Of a DNA stretch of 39,381 nt, positions 25,085 to 35,095 are shown in pieces. The notes beneath the pieces were generated by a model that was not told where the DNA came from, searched no databases, and saw only the letters and a program-made list of their open reading frames with translations. Positions within the stretch are counted from its first letter, which is position 1, and each line of letters begins with the position of its first letter. The position numbers and the translations under genes were made by a program. This stretch comes from Opitutales bacterium. GTDB taxonomy: Bacteria > Verrucomicrobiota > Verrucomicrobiia > Opitutales > Seribacteraceae. The stretch covers positions 1-39,381 of the forward strand of contig JAOHKZ010000020.1 in NCBI GenBank assembly GCA_028101545.1, in the 5' to 3' direction.

Positions 25085-26494
25085 ATGAGCAGATTCACTT
25101 TATCTTTTCTGCTCTTCGCATTATCTAGCTTTGCCGAAAAGAAGACAAATTTTGTCTTCTTCTTGGTCGATGATATGGGGATGATGGATCTTGGTACTTA
25201 TGGTTCCACTTTCCACGTAACCCCAAATATCGATAAGTTGGCAAAGACAGGAATGAAGTTCAATTACGGTTATGCTGCCTGCCCGGTTTGCTCCCCTACC
25301 CGGGCAAGCATCATGACGGGAAGGCATCCCGTGCGTGTAGACATAACCGACTGGATTCCCGGTTCGTCGAATAATAAAAAAAATAAACTCCTGCATCCCC
25401 AGGATCGTGACAATCTCGCCCTCAAAGAAGTAACGATTGCCGAGGAATTAAAAAGCCATGGTTATCAAACCTTCTTCGCTGGCAAGTGGCACTTGGGTAA
25501 TGAGGGGCATTGGCCGACTGATCAGGGCTTTGATTTCAATATAGGCGGGCACCACCGGGGAGCTCCTCCCGGAGGTTACTACTCTCCTTGGGCAAACCCT
25601 GTTCTTAAATCAAAAAAGAAAGATGAATACCTGACGGAACGACTGACGGAAGAGTCGACACGCTTTCTTGAAAAACGGGATTCGGATAAACCCTTCCTGC
25701 TATATCTATCCTACTATAATATTCACACGCCGATTCAGGCTTATAAAAAACATATTGGTCATTACCAAAAAAAGGCTGAAAATTTTTCAGGTACAACACC
25801 CACTGAGCAAGAACATGCAGGTCAAACCCGCATGCGTCAGGATAATCCCGCCCTCGCTTCAATGGTGTCCGCAGTCGATGACAGCGTGGGAACTTTACTA
25901 GCCGAGTTGGACGAATTGGGATTATCGGACGACACGGTGGTCATCTTCTTTTCCGATAATGGTGGACTGAGTACCAAACCAAAAATGGGACCGGGGAGTA
26001 ACTCTCCTCTTCGCGCTGGAAAGGGCTGGCTCTATGAAGGAGGAGTTCGCGAGCCCACAATTATTCGGGCACCAGGTATCACAAAAGCTGGAAGTGTATC
26101 CAACCAGCCTATTGTCTCGATGGATTTCTTTCCTACCATGCTCGAACTCGCCGGACTTCCTCTACGCCCCAAGCTTCACGCGGACGGCCGAAGCCTGCTT
26201 ACCGAGCTGAAAGGTAATAAAGGGAAACCTCGGACTTTATACTGGCACTACCCACATTATCACGGATCAACCTGGAAACCGGGGGCATCTATTCGTGACG
26301 GGGACTGGAAACTGATCAAGTTCTATGATCAGGAAAAAGTGGAACTATATAATTTAAAGAAGGATCCTTCAGAGAAAAAAGATTTAGCGAAAAAGAATTC
26401 TGTAAAATCAAAAGATCTCGAGAACAAACTCATAGCTTGGCAAAAAAACATCAAAGCCAAACTTCCAAAACCGAATCCGGATTATAAAAACTGA
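25085..26494 (+). CDS. Secreted sulfatase (S1 family, arylsulfatase type)
   Basis: The protein has 469 residues with a short signal peptide (about 1-17). Metal site [11 protein letters not shown] (Asp29, Asp30); formylglycine motif C69-S-P-T-R followed by [47 protein letters not shown]; and [12 protein letters not shown]. The [14 protein letters not shown] stretch is typical of a large bacterial S1 subgroup active on algal or host glycans. It begins 13 bases after the receptor stop, on a leader (AATTAAATATAAT) without Shine-Dalgarno sequence. The gene ends 2 bases before the convergent permease gene, with no terminator between them. Confidence 0.93.
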   Translation: MSRFTLSFLLFALSSFAEKKTNFVFFLVDDMGMMDLGTYGSTFHVTPNIDKLAKTGMKFNYGYAACPVCSPTRASIMTGRHPVRVDITDWIPGSSNNKKNKLLHPQDRDNLALKEVTIAEELKSHGYQTFFAGKWHLGNEGHWPTDQGFDFNIGGHHRGAPPGGYYSPWANPVLKSKKKDEYLTERLTEESTRFLEKRDSDKPFLLYLSYYNIHTPIQAYKKHIGHYQKKAENFSGTTPTEQEHAGQTRMRQDNPALASMVSAVDDSVGTLLAELDELGLSDDTVVIFFSDNGGLSTKPKMGPGSNSPLRAGKGWLYEGGVREPTIIRAPGITKAGSVSNQPIVSMDFFPTMLELAGLPLRPKLHADGRSLLTELKGNKGKPRTLYWHYPHYHGSTWKPGASIRDGDWKLIKFYDQEKVELYNLKKDPSEKKDLAKKNSVKSKDLENKLIAWQKNIKAKLPKPNPDYKN

Positions 26495-26496
26495 GT

Positions 26497-27165
26497 TCAG
26501 GCACCAAGGAACTGAATAGCGGATCCGCAAAGAAAAATAATCAGTCCAGTTGCCGCATGCATGTAGTTTTCAAACTTCATAAAAAGTGAGAAACGGGAAA
26601 TACCGTAATAAAAAAGCATTACGCAAAAAAGCATGGTTAGAATGGTGGTTCCACAAAAAGCAGAGACGACTAAGGCCGTAGAAAGAAATTCAACATCACC
26701 TCCCCCATAACTCATAAGCGGGATTAAGGGTTCACAGGGACCAAGAATAAAAAACAAAAATAGTGCAAATGGAGTACACCTAGAAAAACTTGAATTTCTT
26801 GGGACTACAACAGATGAGCTATCCTGAGCTATTCGTTTTGCTCGGCTTGCCCATTTGATTCCCCAAATAAAATAAACGGCACCAAGCAACAAAAGAAACC
26901 AACCCGCAAAATCCCCCCGAATAGATTGCACGGTTTCAATATTAAAGAAAGCAAAGCCCAAAAGGAAGACCAGCAATCCAACTAATACTGTCCCCAAGAC
27001 ATGGCTAACTCCACAAAAAGCAACATAACTTGCAGTTTTTGACCCACTCCAACCATTCGTTTTAGCCATGGCAACAAGGGGAAGGTAATGATCCGGGCCT
27101 AAAATGGTGTGGACAAAACCGATAGATGCAGCACTGCCCGCAATGACAATCGTTTCATTAATCAT
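26497..27165 (-). CDS. Membrane protein, probable nickel permease (UreH/NiCoT-like) at the end of the urease operon
   Basis: The protein has 222 residues with about six hydrophobic membrane segments. The first carries HTILGPDHYLP (His19, Asp25, His26), similar to the His/Asp signature of nickel transporters (HxxxxDH in NiCoT). A second conserved-looking motif is FILGPCEPLIPLM (about 140-151), with a further His in GVSHVLG. It is the last gene of the urease operon, 23 bases after ureD, where nickel permeases are often found. It would bring nickel across the inner membrane for UreC. The motif is not the exact NiCoT consensus, so a TauE/DsbD-like transporter of another cargo remains possible. 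Confidence 0.65.
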   Translation of the reverse strand: MINETIVIAGSAASIGFVHTILGPDHYLPLVAMAKTNGWSGSKTASYVAFCGVSHVLGTVLVGLLVFLLGFAFFNIETVQSIRGDFAGWFLLLLGAVYFIWGIKWASRAKRIAQDSSSVVVPRNSSFSRCTPFALFLFFILGPCEPLIPLMSYGGGDVEFLSTALVVSAFCGTTILTMLFCVMLFYYGISRFSLFMKFENYMHAATGLIIFLCGSAIQFLGA

Positions 27166-27188
27166 AATTGGAAAATAATTTTCTCTCT

Positions 27189-28022
27189 TTAATACCTACG
27201 AAAATCGGTGGGTTTACGTTCAATGTCTTTATAAAGAAGATTCCTGATTTCTTTCATTGCCCGTTTAAATTCATAAGGATCGCCCGCTAATACTTTAATC
27301 ATCCAACCTGCCTTATGATGTAAAGAAGACGATCCCGTTAGAAGGTTTTCACTTTTCATCGATTGAATCCTATCACGACAAGGCAATTGCTCCCTCAGCT
27401 TCTTGGAAATCAGGTAAAAACAACCGTAGTAAGGAGTGGGGAAAGAGTTTTTCCATGGGAGTACAGATTCATTATCAGGCTCCAAGTTGAAAGACTCCAA
27501 AAGTACAAGTTGATTTTCTTTTCTGATTTTCAATTGATTGGAAAATCTTTGAAAAAGAAAAGATTCCCCATGGGCAATTCTTCCGGGAAGCATTTTCTCA
27601 ACGAATAAAACCTCCGCATCTTCATCAACTTCAATTTCAGTTAGCTGCTCTAAATTGGTGGCTTTTTGTAAGATCAAAGCACCCGGATTAAATTCCAGAA
27701 AAGAACTTTCCCTAATCGCAAAATTTTGCTCCACCCGTGCGATTCCTGATCGCATAAAGTGGGCACGCGTAGCACCTGGGGTGGTTACCACCATGGAGGC
27801 TTCATCGGAGACTTCAATATCACAGACCATCCGATCACCCGCTAGCAGACCAGCGGTAGGACAGGAAAGATTGATCAATAAGGAAGATGTATCTTCATCA
27901 AAGTAAGGCTTACTTAAATGAACCGGTGGTGAAAAACGCTGACTCGAAAGATAGGAAACTCCATCACTGTTTAGTCGGCATCCTAATTTCACTCCGCCAT
28001 CCAGGCTAAAATTATTCATCAT
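27189..28022 (-). CDS. ureD: Urease accessory protein UreD (UreH)
   Basis: The protein has 277 residues, normal for the family. UreD-type motifs: FSPPVHLSKPYF near the N-terminus, then NLSCPTAGLLAGDRMVCDIEV, TTPGATRAHFM (about 80-90), SFLEFNPGALILQKATNL and VEKMLPGRIAHGE. UreD binds the urease apoenzyme first and forms the platform for UreF and UreG during nickel insertion. It is 23 bases behind ureG rather than ahead of ureA, a common alternative order. It starts at MMNNF. Confidence 0.93.
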   Translation of the reverse strand: MMNNFSLDGGVKLGCRLNSDGVSYLSSQRFSPPVHLSKPYFDEDTSSLLINLSCPTAGLLAGDRMVCDIEVSDEASMVVTTPGATRAHFMRSGIARVEQNFAIRESSFLEFNPGALILQKATNLEQLTEIEVDEDAEVLFVEKMLPGRIAHGESFLFQRFSNQLKIRKENQLVLLESFNLEPDNESVLPWKNSFPTPYYGCFYLISKKLREQLPCRDRIQSMKSENLLTGSSSLHHKAGWMIKVLAGDPYEFKRAMKEIRNLLYKDIERKPTDFRRY

Positions 28023-28044
28023 AAAAAGAAGGGGGCAAGAGCTC

Positions 28045-28671
28045 CTAGAATAAAAACTCTTTGGTCAACCATTCCACTACCGCATCCAATCCTTTGTGAG
28101 TTTTTAAATCGGTGAAAAGAAAAGGCCTGCCTTCCCTCATTTTTTTCGAATCCCGATCCATCACTTCAAGATCAGCTCCCACCAAGGGAGCTAAATCGGT
28201 TTTATTTATGATTAAGAGATCGGAATGACGAATCGCAGGGCCTCCCTTCCTTGGGATTTTGTCCCCTTCCGCTACATCAATAACAAAAATGAACGCGTCC
28301 ACTAATTCCGGTGAAAATGTGGCAGATAGATTATCACCGCCACTTTCGAGAAGGACCAATTTTGCATCCGGATGTCGTTCTTGTAACTGCTCAATCGCAA
28401 CCGCATTCATGGTTGTGTCATCTCGGATGGCGGTATGGGGACAACCTCCTGTTTCCACTCCCATGATTCGATCTTCGGGTAGTGCTTGATTGCGTGCCAA
28501 AAACTGAGCATCTTCAACGGTGTAGATGTCATTTGTGATCGCGACCATGGAATATTTATCCCTGAGTACTTCACACAAGCGCAATGTGAGCATTGTTTTA
28601 CCTGAACCAACTGGACCTCCGATGCCAACCCGAACCGGACGGCTAAATTCATTATTATTTGTTTTAGTCAT
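28045..28671 (-). CDS. ureG: Urease accessory GTPase UreG
   Basis: The protein has 208 residues. P-loop [11 protein letters not shown] near residue 17, ITNDIYT, the nickel-binding [15 protein letters not shown] (Cys-Pro-His), [21 protein letters not shown] and the base-recognition motif INKTDLAP are all intact. UreG hydrolyses GTP to deliver nickel to the UreABC-UreDF complex. The start overlaps the ureF stop by 4 bp, so the two are translationally coupled. Confidence 0.97.
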   Translation of the reverse strand: MTKTNNNEFSRPVRVGIGGPVGSGKTMLTLRLCEVLRDKYSMVAITNDIYTVEDAQFLARNQALPEDRIMGVETGGCPHTAIRDDTTMNAVAIEQLQERHPDAKLVLLESGGDNLSATFSPELVDAFIFVIDVAEGDKIPRKGGPAIRHSDLLIINKTDLAPLVGADLEVMDRDSKKMREGRPFLFTDLKTHKGLDAVVEWLTKEFLF

Positions 28672-29387
28672 GATATAAATAGCCTGGAAAATGCAAGTTC
28701 GTGACGGGCAGATGCGATGTCCAATATAGGATTAAAAAATCCTGCGTTACCCCGCTGAACATCGAGGGATTTTGAAAGTAAACCTTGAACTCTTTCTCGA
28801 TCGATACACCGGTGAATTATTTTTTGGCAGGCAAGTTCACCCAGCCGTAGCAATTTGACGGAGGCGGAACAAAAGTTTGAAACTGCTTGGTATATCCATG
28901 CAATCATGGAAGAAATCAAGGGAGCTTTTTGTACATTTCTAAGAATAGCGGTTGCTGCAATTTGCTGGCATTGATCTCCACGATTTTTAAGCAATTGATT
29001 AAATTCTATAGAGACAGGGCACTTATAAATCTCAAGTATCATTCTGAGTAATTGTGCTCCCTGAGATTTTCCTGCATCGCGAATTTCACGCGTCAACTTC
29101 CATGCTGAAATTTCTTCATTAAGGTTTACTAATTCATTCAAATCGGCTTTCTCCACTGCCTCCACGCAATATCTTAGGTAAGGTAATTCCAGCGTTTCTA
29201 AACTGGGTAATATTTGTTGCATGAGAAATTCTTCTAAGTCCTTTGCGGAAGTGACTTGATTAAGTGCGACCATTTCTTCCAATCCATAAGAATGAGCATA
29301 TCCTCCACTGGGAAAAAGCGTATCCGTTGTTTGGATCAAACCACCCAGCCATTCAAAATTCTTACTTTCAGACATCGATGCGTTCAT
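28668..29387 (-). CDS. ureF: Urease accessory protein UreF
   Basis: The protein has 239 residues and is all-helical in character. UreF motifs: [23 protein letters not shown] (about 18-40), then an Ala/Leu-rich helical middle and the C-terminal segment [35 protein letters not shown], typical of the family end. UreF binds UreD on the urease apoenzyme and gates UreG. An in-frame ATG four codons later is an alternative start. It lies 43 bases behind ureE, the widest gap within the ure genes, and overlaps ureG by 4 bp. Confidence 0.93.
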   Translation of the reverse strand: MNASMSESKNFEWLGGLIQTTDTLFPSGGYAHSYGLEEMVALNQVTSAKDLEEFLMQQILPSLETLELPYLRYCVEAVEKADLNELVNLNEEISAWKLTREIRDAGKSQGAQLLRMILEIYKCPVSIEFNQLLKNRGDQCQQIAATAILRNVQKAPLISSMIAWIYQAVSNFCSASVKLLRLGELACQKIIHRCIDRERVQGLLSKSLDVQRGNAGFFNPILDIASARHELAFSRLFIS

Positions 29388-29430
29388 CAGGTTATCGGTT
29401 TTTATTTTATTGATAATGGTAATTAAAACT

Positions 29431-29904
29431 CTACCACCTGTTAAAATATTTCAGTAACTTACCGCTCCCATGATGATGACCGGTCGCGGCAAGCACAGGT
29501 TGAAATACTTCCATACCTTCTTCGAAGGGAATTTGATTACGTTCAAGCATTAGCCGAACTGCATGATCGCCTTCGACCAATAAATAAGATTCTAAAAATT
29601 GTGCAGGGAAATGAAGATTGCCCACTTGCCAGGCTCGATGAGCGGCTTCCCTTTGATCAGGAAAGGGAATGCGAAAGACCACTTCCGGTTTTTGATCTAT
29701 TACATAGTTCTTATCTCCCTTGGCATGGAAACAAATTCCATTACTAAGGGGCACAACCAAATCAAAACCGAAGTCCGTCCCGTCTTCGGCCTGCCCTCTC
29801 CATCTCCGCTTTGCAAGAACTCTCCTTTCAACATTTAATGATACAGTACGCTCGAACATTTCTGGGTTAATAGGATTGAGTTCCTTAATTATTTTCACCG
29901 TCAA
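29431..29904 (-). CDS. ureE: Urease nickel metallochaperone UreE
   Basis: The protein has 157 residues: an N-terminal peptide-binding-like domain (about 1-75, [25 protein letters not shown]) and a C-terminal metal-binding domain with GNLHFPAQF and [27 protein letters not shown]. The tail has only a short HHH cluster, not the long His-rich tail of Klebsiella UreE, so it can carry but probably not store nickel (inference). It overlaps the ureC stop by 4 bp. Confidence 0.93.
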   Translation of the reverse strand: MTVKIIKELNPINPEMFERTVSLNVERRVLAKRRWRGQAEDGTDFGFDLVVPLSNGICFHAKGDKNYVIDQKPEVVFRIPFPDQREAAHRAWQVGNLHFPAQFLESYLLVEGDHAVRLMLERNQIPFEEGMEVFQPVLAATGHHHGSGKLLKYFNRW

Positions 29905-31634
29905 AAAAGAAAATACCGTTGGGCTAATGGAACGACTTTTGCCGGTTCACAATATAATTCCTCGCCATCCGCTTTGACAATATAGGTTTCCGGGTCCACT
30001 TCTATCTTAGGTAGAGAATCATTTAGAATAAGATCTTTTTTCCCAATCTCTCGAGTATTACGAACAGGAACGAATTTCTTTTGCAGACCAAGATCCTTTA
30101 AAGATTCGTTTTCCATTGCTGCCTCGCTTACAAAGGTAATCGATGTCGATGTTTTTGCTTTACCAAAAGATCCAAACTGTGAACGGTAATGCATGGGTTG
30201 AGGGGTCGGAATGGATGCATTTGGATCGCCCATATTTGCATAAGCAATAAAACCACCCTTTAGGACAAGCTCGGGCTTAACCCCAAAAAATGCCGGTTTA
30301 AATAAGACTAAGTCTGCGATTTTACCCACGCTGATCGATCCGATCTCATCCGACATACCATGTACGATCGCCGGATTAATCGTATACTTTGATAAGTACC
30401 GCAGAACCCTGAAATTATCGGCTTGAGGATGGCGAGAGGATTCCAGTTTCCCAAATTGCCTCTTCATCTTATCAGCAGTCTGCCAAGTCCTGCATAGTAC
30501 CTCACCGACTCGACCCATTGCCTGGCTATCGCTTGCCATTACTGAAAATGCTCCACGGTCATGAAGAATATCCTCCGCGGCTATGGTAGACGGTCTGATT
30601 CTGGACTCTGCAAAGGCAACATCTTCCGGGATTTTCGAATCCAAATGATGACAAACCATCAACATATCCAAATGCTCATCGATTGTATTAACAGTAAAAG
30701 GACGGGTTGGGTTTGTGGAAGATGGTAAGACATTGGGCTCGCCACAGACTTTAATTATATCAGGTGCATGCCCTCCTCCTGCCCCCTCTGTATGAAAAGT
30801 ATGAATCGCCCTGCCCTTGAACGCTCCGACAGAATCTTCGACAAATCCCGCTTCGTTCAATGTGTCCGTATGAATGGCAACCTGCACATCCATCTCATCC
30901 GCAACTCCCAAGCATACATCAATGGTGGAGGGTGTGGTGCCCCAGTCCTCATGGAGTTTTAAGCCAATCGCACCCGCTCGCACCTGCTCGCGCAATGCTT
31001 CAGGGTTTGAGGAGTTTCCCTTACCCAAAAAACCAAGATTTACCGGAAATTCATCCGCAGCTTGTAGCATCTTACCAATATTCCATGCACCTGGTGTACA
31101 GGTTGTGGCATTGGTACCCGTAGCTGGCCCCGTCCCTCCACCGGTCATCGTGGTAACCCCACTTGCAAGTGCTTCCTCAATTTGTTGAGGACAAATAAAG
31201 TGAATATGAGAATCATATCCACCAGCAGTTAAAATCATGCCTTCCCCAGCAATGACTTCCGTCCCTGCACCGACGATCATTTGAGGGTCGATACCATTTT
31301 GAATGCACGGATTTCCTCCATGCCCCACACCTGCAATTCTTCCCTCTTTTATTCCCACATCTGCTTTGATCACCCCAATCAACGGATCCAGAATGGTGGC
31401 ATTGGTGATGATTAAATCTAAACATTCGGCATCTAAAGCTAACGGGGACTGCCCCATACCATCGCGAATGACCTTGCCTCCTCCAAATTTAATTTCATTA
31501 CCATAACCTCCATTTTCAGCGATCAAATCTTTCTCTACCTCGATAAACAATTCAGTGTCACCCAACCTGACTTGATCACCCACAGTTGGACCATACATCT
31601 CGGCGTATTGCCTACGAGTTAGTTGTAAGCTCAT
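29901..31634 (-). CDS. ureC: Urease alpha (catalytic) subunit UreC
   Basis: The protein has 577 residues and hydrolyses urea to ammonia and carbamate in the cytoplasm using two nickel ions. All active-site residues are present at the positions expected from Klebsiella urease (offset +9): His143 and His145 (DSHIH), the carbamylated Lys226 ([12 protein letters not shown]), His255 (AIH), His281 ([15 protein letters not shown]) and Asp369 (MASDSQAMG). The mobile-flap Cys328-His329 (MVCHHLD) is also intact. Nothing is truncated, so the enzyme should be functional. It is a separate subunit with ureB and ureA upstream, each joined by a 4-bp overlap. Confidence 0.98.
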   Translation of the reverse strand: MSLQLTRRQYAEMYGPTVGDQVRLGDTELFIEVEKDLIAENGGYGNEIKFGGGKVIRDGMGQSPLALDAECLDLIITNATILDPLIGVIKADVGIKEGRIAGVGHGGNPCIQNGIDPQMIVGAGTEVIAGEGMILTAGGYDSHIHFICPQQIEEALASGVTTMTGGGTGPATGTNATTCTPGAWNIGKMLQAADEFPVNLGFLGKGNSSNPEALREQVRAGAIGLKLHEDWGTTPSTIDVCLGVADEMDVQVAIHTDTLNEAGFVEDSVGAFKGRAIHTFHTEGAGGGHAPDIIKVCGEPNVLPSSTNPTRPFTVNTIDEHLDMLMVCHHLDSKIPEDVAFAESRIRPSTIAAEDILHDRGAFSVMASDSQAMGRVGEVLCRTWQTADKMKRQFGKLESSRHPQADNFRVLRYLSKYTINPAIVHGMSDEIGSISVGKIADLVLFKPAFFGVKPELVLKGGFIAYANMGDPNASIPTPQPMHYRSQFGSFGKAKTSTSITFVSEAAMENESLKDLGLQKKFVPVRNTREIGKKDLILNDSLPKIEVDPETYIVKADGEELYCEPAKVVPLAQRYFLF

Positions 31635-31948
31635 GATTCTAAAGCTCCATTGGTTAAATTATTAAGCCCGTACACCTCACGACTGCCCGCTAAGGCAACC
31701 AGTTCAACTTCTTTGGAATCACCTGGTTCAAACCGGGCGGCCGTGCCCGCCGGAACATTTAATCTAAAGCCACGGGCTACATTACGGTCAAAGTCGAGAG
31801 CCCGATTCACTTCGAAAAAATGCATATGACTGCCCACCTGAATGGGACGATCGCCCAGATTGCTCACCTTGATCGTAATGGTTTCAAGCTGTTCATTGAG
31901 GAGGATAACACCCCCTTCTTTACAAGTTATAATTTCTCCGGGCTTCAT
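31631..31948 (-). CDS. ureB: Urease beta subunit UreB
   Basis: The protein has 105 residues with family motifs [57 protein letters not shown] and [18 protein letters not shown]. It is a structural subunit of the (UreABC)3 urease. The single-domain length shows separate A and B subunits, not the fused form of Helicobacter or plants. The stop and start overlap neighbours by 4 bp on both sides. Confidence 0.97.
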   Translation of the reverse strand: MKPGEIITCKEGGVILLNEQLETITIKVSNLGDRPIQVGSHMHFFEVNRALDFDRNVARGFRLNVPAGTAARFEPGDSKEVELVALAGSREVYGLNNLTNGALES

Positions 31949-32247
31949 CTTATCGGGTGGTGAACGGTTACAAGTTTGGTTCCATCTGGAAAAGTAGCTT
32001 CCACTTGGACTTCATCAATCATCTCGGAAATTCCGTCCATCACTTCTTTCTTTTTTAAAATCGTAGATCCATAACTCATCAAATCGGCTACGCTCTTACC
32101 ATCTCTTGCTCCTTCCATAACCTCGTAGGTTATAAGAGCAACGGATTCCGGGTAGTTTAACAGAACGCCCCTCTCTTTTCTTCGACGGGCCAGATCGGCT
32201 GCCACCACGATCATTAGTTTATCTTTTTCTCTGGGTGTAAGATGCAT
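31945..32247 (-). CDS. ureA: Urease gamma subunit UreA
   Basis: The protein has 100 residues, the standard length. Motifs: [54 protein letters not shown] and [21 protein letters not shown]. It is a structural subunit of urease. It starts 6 bases after the urtE stop, so transporter and enzyme are almost certainly one transcript. Confidence 0.97.
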   Translation of the reverse strand: MHLTPREKDKLMIVVAADLARRRKERGVLLNYPESVALITYEVMEGARDGKSVADLMSYGSTILKKKEVMDGISEMIDEVQVEATFPDGTKLVTVHHPIR

Positions 32248-32253
32248 GACTAT

Positions 32254-32958
32254 TTATACGCTTAGGTGTTTCTTAACCATTGATTCATCGAGTTCTGAAG
32301 TATTCCCTTTGGCAACGAAACGACCACGGTTCATCACCTGAAAGGAATGAGCAAATTTCCGTACAAAATCCACATATTGTTCCACAAGTAAAATCGTCAT
32401 CCCCTGCTCTTCGACTAAGGATCGAATAATTTCTCCAATTTGGGTAATTACATTGGGTTGTATTCCTTCAGTGGGCTCATCGAGCACTAATAATTTGGGT
32501 TGCGTGACTAATGCTCGGGCAATCGCCAATTGTTGTTGCTGGCCGCCAGATAAATCTCCCCCTTTTCTTTTTCTCATTTGGTCCAAGACCGGAAAGGTGG
32601 TAAAAATATTTTCAGGAATAATTCGTTCACCTGTATTTGCTGCTTCCAAGCCGACTGAGAGGTTCTCCTCAACCGATAAGAGTGGAAAAATTTGCCGACC
32701 TTGCGGAACATATCCAATTCCTCGAACAGCACGCTCATAGGCCTCCATTTGAGTAATATCCGATCCTTCCATAAAAACCTTGCCCGCAGAGGATTTTTCC
32801 AAGCCCACCACATTCCGTAAAAAAGTGGTTTTCCCGACCCCGTTTCTTCCCATCACGCAGGAAATAGTTCCCTCTTCAACCTCAAGATCCAAACCACGCA
32901 GAACGCTTACCTCACCATATGCAAACTCCATATCGCTTACTTTTAGAAAAGCACTCAT
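32254..32958 (-). CDS. urtE: Urea ABC transporter ATP-binding protein UrtE
   Basis: The protein has 234 residues. Walker A GRNGVGKTT (about 38-46), signature LSGGQQQQLAIARAL, Walker B LLVLDEPTEG, and the LivF-type IVEQYVDFV region (here LLVEQYVDFV). Together with UrtD it energises urea import through UrtB/UrtC. It overlaps urtD by 4 bp and sits directly ahead of ureA. Confidence 0.95.
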   Translation of the reverse strand: MSAFLKVSDMEFAYGEVSVLRGLDLEVEEGTISCVMGRNGVGKTTFLRNVVGLEKSSAGKVFMEGSDITQMEAYERAVRGIGYVPQGRQIFPLLSVEENLSVGLEAANTGERIIPENIFTTFPVLDQMRKRKGGDLSGGQQQQLAIARALVTQPKLLVLDEPTEGIQPNVITQIGEIIRSLVEEQGMTILLVEQYVDFVRKFAHSFQVMNRGRFVAKGNTSELDESMVKKHLSV

Positions 32959-33803
32959 CTTCCTAAATAAGCCTCCATTACTTCCTCATTCGTTTCCATT
33001 TCCTCCAAGCTCCCTTCAGCCAAAACTCGGCCTTCGTTCAAGACTGTCACTTTCTGTCCAAGACGGCGGACAAAATCCATGTCATGCTCAATCACAACAA
33101 GGGTATGATCTTCGGCTAACTCCATGAGGAGATCCGCAGTTCGTTCGGTCTCAAGATCAGTAAGCCCAGCGGCTGGCTCATCGACGAGTAGAAGTTTTGG
33201 TTTGGATATAATCAGGGCGCTAATTGCCAACCACTGCCGTTGTCCATGACTCAAAGATTTTGCCGGTATATCACGGCATTCGGAAAGATTAACTTTTTCA
33301 AGGATTTCTAAAATCTGGTATTTTTCCTCTTCAGATTCCCTCTTTAAAAGATTATCTTGCCAATCTTGATTACCTGGCAGAGCGAGAAGTAAATTTTCAT
33401 AAGTACTCAGGCTGTCAAAAACCGTAGGAGTTTGGAATTTTCGCCCGATTCCTCTTAATGCAATGTCGGACTCATCCATTTGTGTAATGTTTTTGCCGTC
33501 GTAATAGACCTTACCCGTTGACGGCGGTGTCTTACCACTGACTAGGTCGCAAAAAGTAGTTTTCCCAGCACCATTGGGTCCGATAATTACTCTTAGTTCA
33601 CCATGCTTGATTCCGAAGTGGGGAATATCAACTGCTTTAAAACCATCAAAAGAAACTGATAGGTTTTCCACAAACAGAAGAAATTTCGAAGACCAGATAT
33701 CCTTCTTAATCTTACTGGGTAAAAAATTACGATACTCTTTTAAAGCCGTATTTTCCTGTTCAGCCATAGAATTAGTGGACCCACTTTCAACTTCCGCACT
33801 CAT
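32955..33803 (-). CDS. urtD: Urea ABC transporter ATP-binding protein UrtD
   Basis: The protein has 282 residues. Walker A GPNGAGKTTF, GRKFQTPTVF after it (LivG-type), signature SHGQRQWLAI, Walker B LLLVDEPAAGLTD and the switch His in VVIEHDMDFV. The N-terminus is about 40 residues longer than the ABC core (MSAEVESG...NFLPSKIKK); an internal start is possible, but the ATG used overlaps urtC by 4 bp, like the other junctions, and supports the long form. Confidence 0.94.
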   Translation of the reverse strand: MSAEVESGSTNSMAEQENTALKEYRNFLPSKIKKDIWSSKFLLFVENLSVSFDGFKAVDIPHFGIKHGELRVIIGPNGAGKTTFCDLVSGKTPPSTGKVYYDGKNITQMDESDIALRGIGRKFQTPTVFDSLSTYENLLLALPGNQDWQDNLLKRESEEEKYQILEILEKVNLSECRDIPAKSLSHGQRQWLAISALIISKPKLLLVDEPAAGLTDLETERTADLLMELAEDHTLVVIEHDMDFVRRLGQKVTVLNEGRVLAEGSLEEMETNEEVMEAYLGR

Positions 33804-35095
33804 ACTTTTTCAATTGGATTGGAATTTGAATTATTTCCGAAACGGGCCTTGAAGCGGTCGACAACTTCAATCAAGCCGTTGGGTAGATACAAAACAACCA
33901 GAACAAAAGCTATCCCAAGAAAAATTGGCCAATAATCCGGACTCCATGAAAAGAATCCGTAATCATGTTCAGAAGTCAGGTAGTTATACAAAAGATTCAC
34001 GGTCAGTGCACCTAGAATGGCTCCCCTTAGTGTTCCACGCCCTCCCACTGCAACCCATACCACAACGAGTACTGAACGGACCGCCTCCATATTGGATGGG
34101 GTTATAATTTTCATCTGTGGTATGTAAAGCATACCGGCCAATCCAGCTAAAGCGGCGGCAATACAGAATGCAAAAATTTTATACTGATGGGGCTTATATC
34201 CAAAGAAATTTAAAGTCGACTCGTCATCACGAATCGCGATCAATACTCGCCCAAGACGGGAATTAACAATCCACTTGCAAAGAAAAAAGGATCCAAACAG
34301 ACAAGCCAAAGTAAGAAAGTATAAGGATAATTGTACATTGGGTTCAGATAGGGAAAAACCGACCTCCGCCATTGAATAATCCAACTGATCAAGTTTACCA
34401 TCCGCATTTAGATCCTGCCCCATGTCACCATCATGGGATTCAATCCATTTGTCCTTTGCATCTTCAGGATGAAAAGTGGTTAGGGATTCAGCTGGTGCGA
34501 TAACATCAAAGCGGGTCAGTCCATTAGTGCCGCATAACTTGACATCATTTCGGCAAAAAACCAGCCAACCCGCCACTGCAATCGCTTGTGAGAGGATCGC
34601 AAAGTAAACACCGCGCACCCGACTACGAAAAACAAAATACCCCAGAACAAAGGAACAAATTGCGGGAATCAAAAGCCCAAGAAGAATGGTCAGAGGAAGA
34701 TTCCAAAAGGGCTTCCAGAAAAAAGGAACCAAGGCATCGCCCGATGATTCCCCAACATCGTAGGGGTAGACCACGAATAAACATGCTGGAAGTTTCCATC
34801 CATTCGCATCAATGATACCCTCTGGGCCACCATGGTGAGCCAAATGCATACCCATTGCATAAGCCCCTAGGCAAAAGAAAGTGCACTGACAAAGACTAAG
34901 AATCCCGACATAACCCCATAATAAATCAAGACCCAAGGCCAAAATGGCAAAGGTCATATAACGGCCTATCATATTGATTTGTCCAATGCTTAATACATCA
35001 ATAGAATATAAAAATGGAAGGATAACAAAGCCCAGAATTACAAGTACAACTAGGGATTTCTTAGACTCAACCATTTGTTGTGCGACAGGTTTCAT
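33800..35095 (-). CDS. urtC: Urea ABC transporter permease UrtC with an EF-hand-like insertion
   Basis: The protein has 431 residues with 8-10 hydrophobic segments; LivM/UrtC motifs include ALGLDLLWGYVGILSLCQCTFFCLGAYAMG, CGTNGLT and GRVLIAIRDDESTLNFFGYKPHQYKIFAFCIAAALAGLAG. It forms the membrane channel with UrtB. It is unusual in an inserted, charged, non-membrane stretch at about residues 205-250, just after CGTNGLT, where other UrtC proteins as I know them have a short linker. The insert contains a canonical EF-hand-type calcium loop, D228-L-N-A-D-G-K-L-D-Q-L-D239. It starts with ATG, overlapping urtB by 4 bp. Confidence 0.94.
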   Translation of the reverse strand: MKPVAQQMVESKKSLVVLVILGFVILPFLYSIDVLSIGQINMIGRYMTFAILALGLDLLWGYVGILSLCQCTFFCLGAYAMGMHLAHHGGPEGIIDANGWKLPACLFVVYPYDVGESSGDALVPFFWKPFWNLPLTILLGLLIPAICSFVLGYFVFRSRVRGVYFAILSQAIAVAGWLVFCRNDVKLCGTNGLTRFDVIAPAESLTTFHPEDAKDKWIESHDGDMGQDLNADGKLDQLDYSMAEVGFSLSEPNVQLSLYFLTLACLFGSFFLCKWIVNSRLGRVLIAIRDDESTLNFFGYKPHQYKIFAFCIAAALAGLAGMLYIPQMKIITPSNMEAVRSVLVVVWVAVGGRGTLRGAILGALTVNLLYNYLTSEHDYGFFSWSPDYWPIFLGIAFVLVVLYLPNGLIEVVDRFKARFGNNSNSNPIEKV

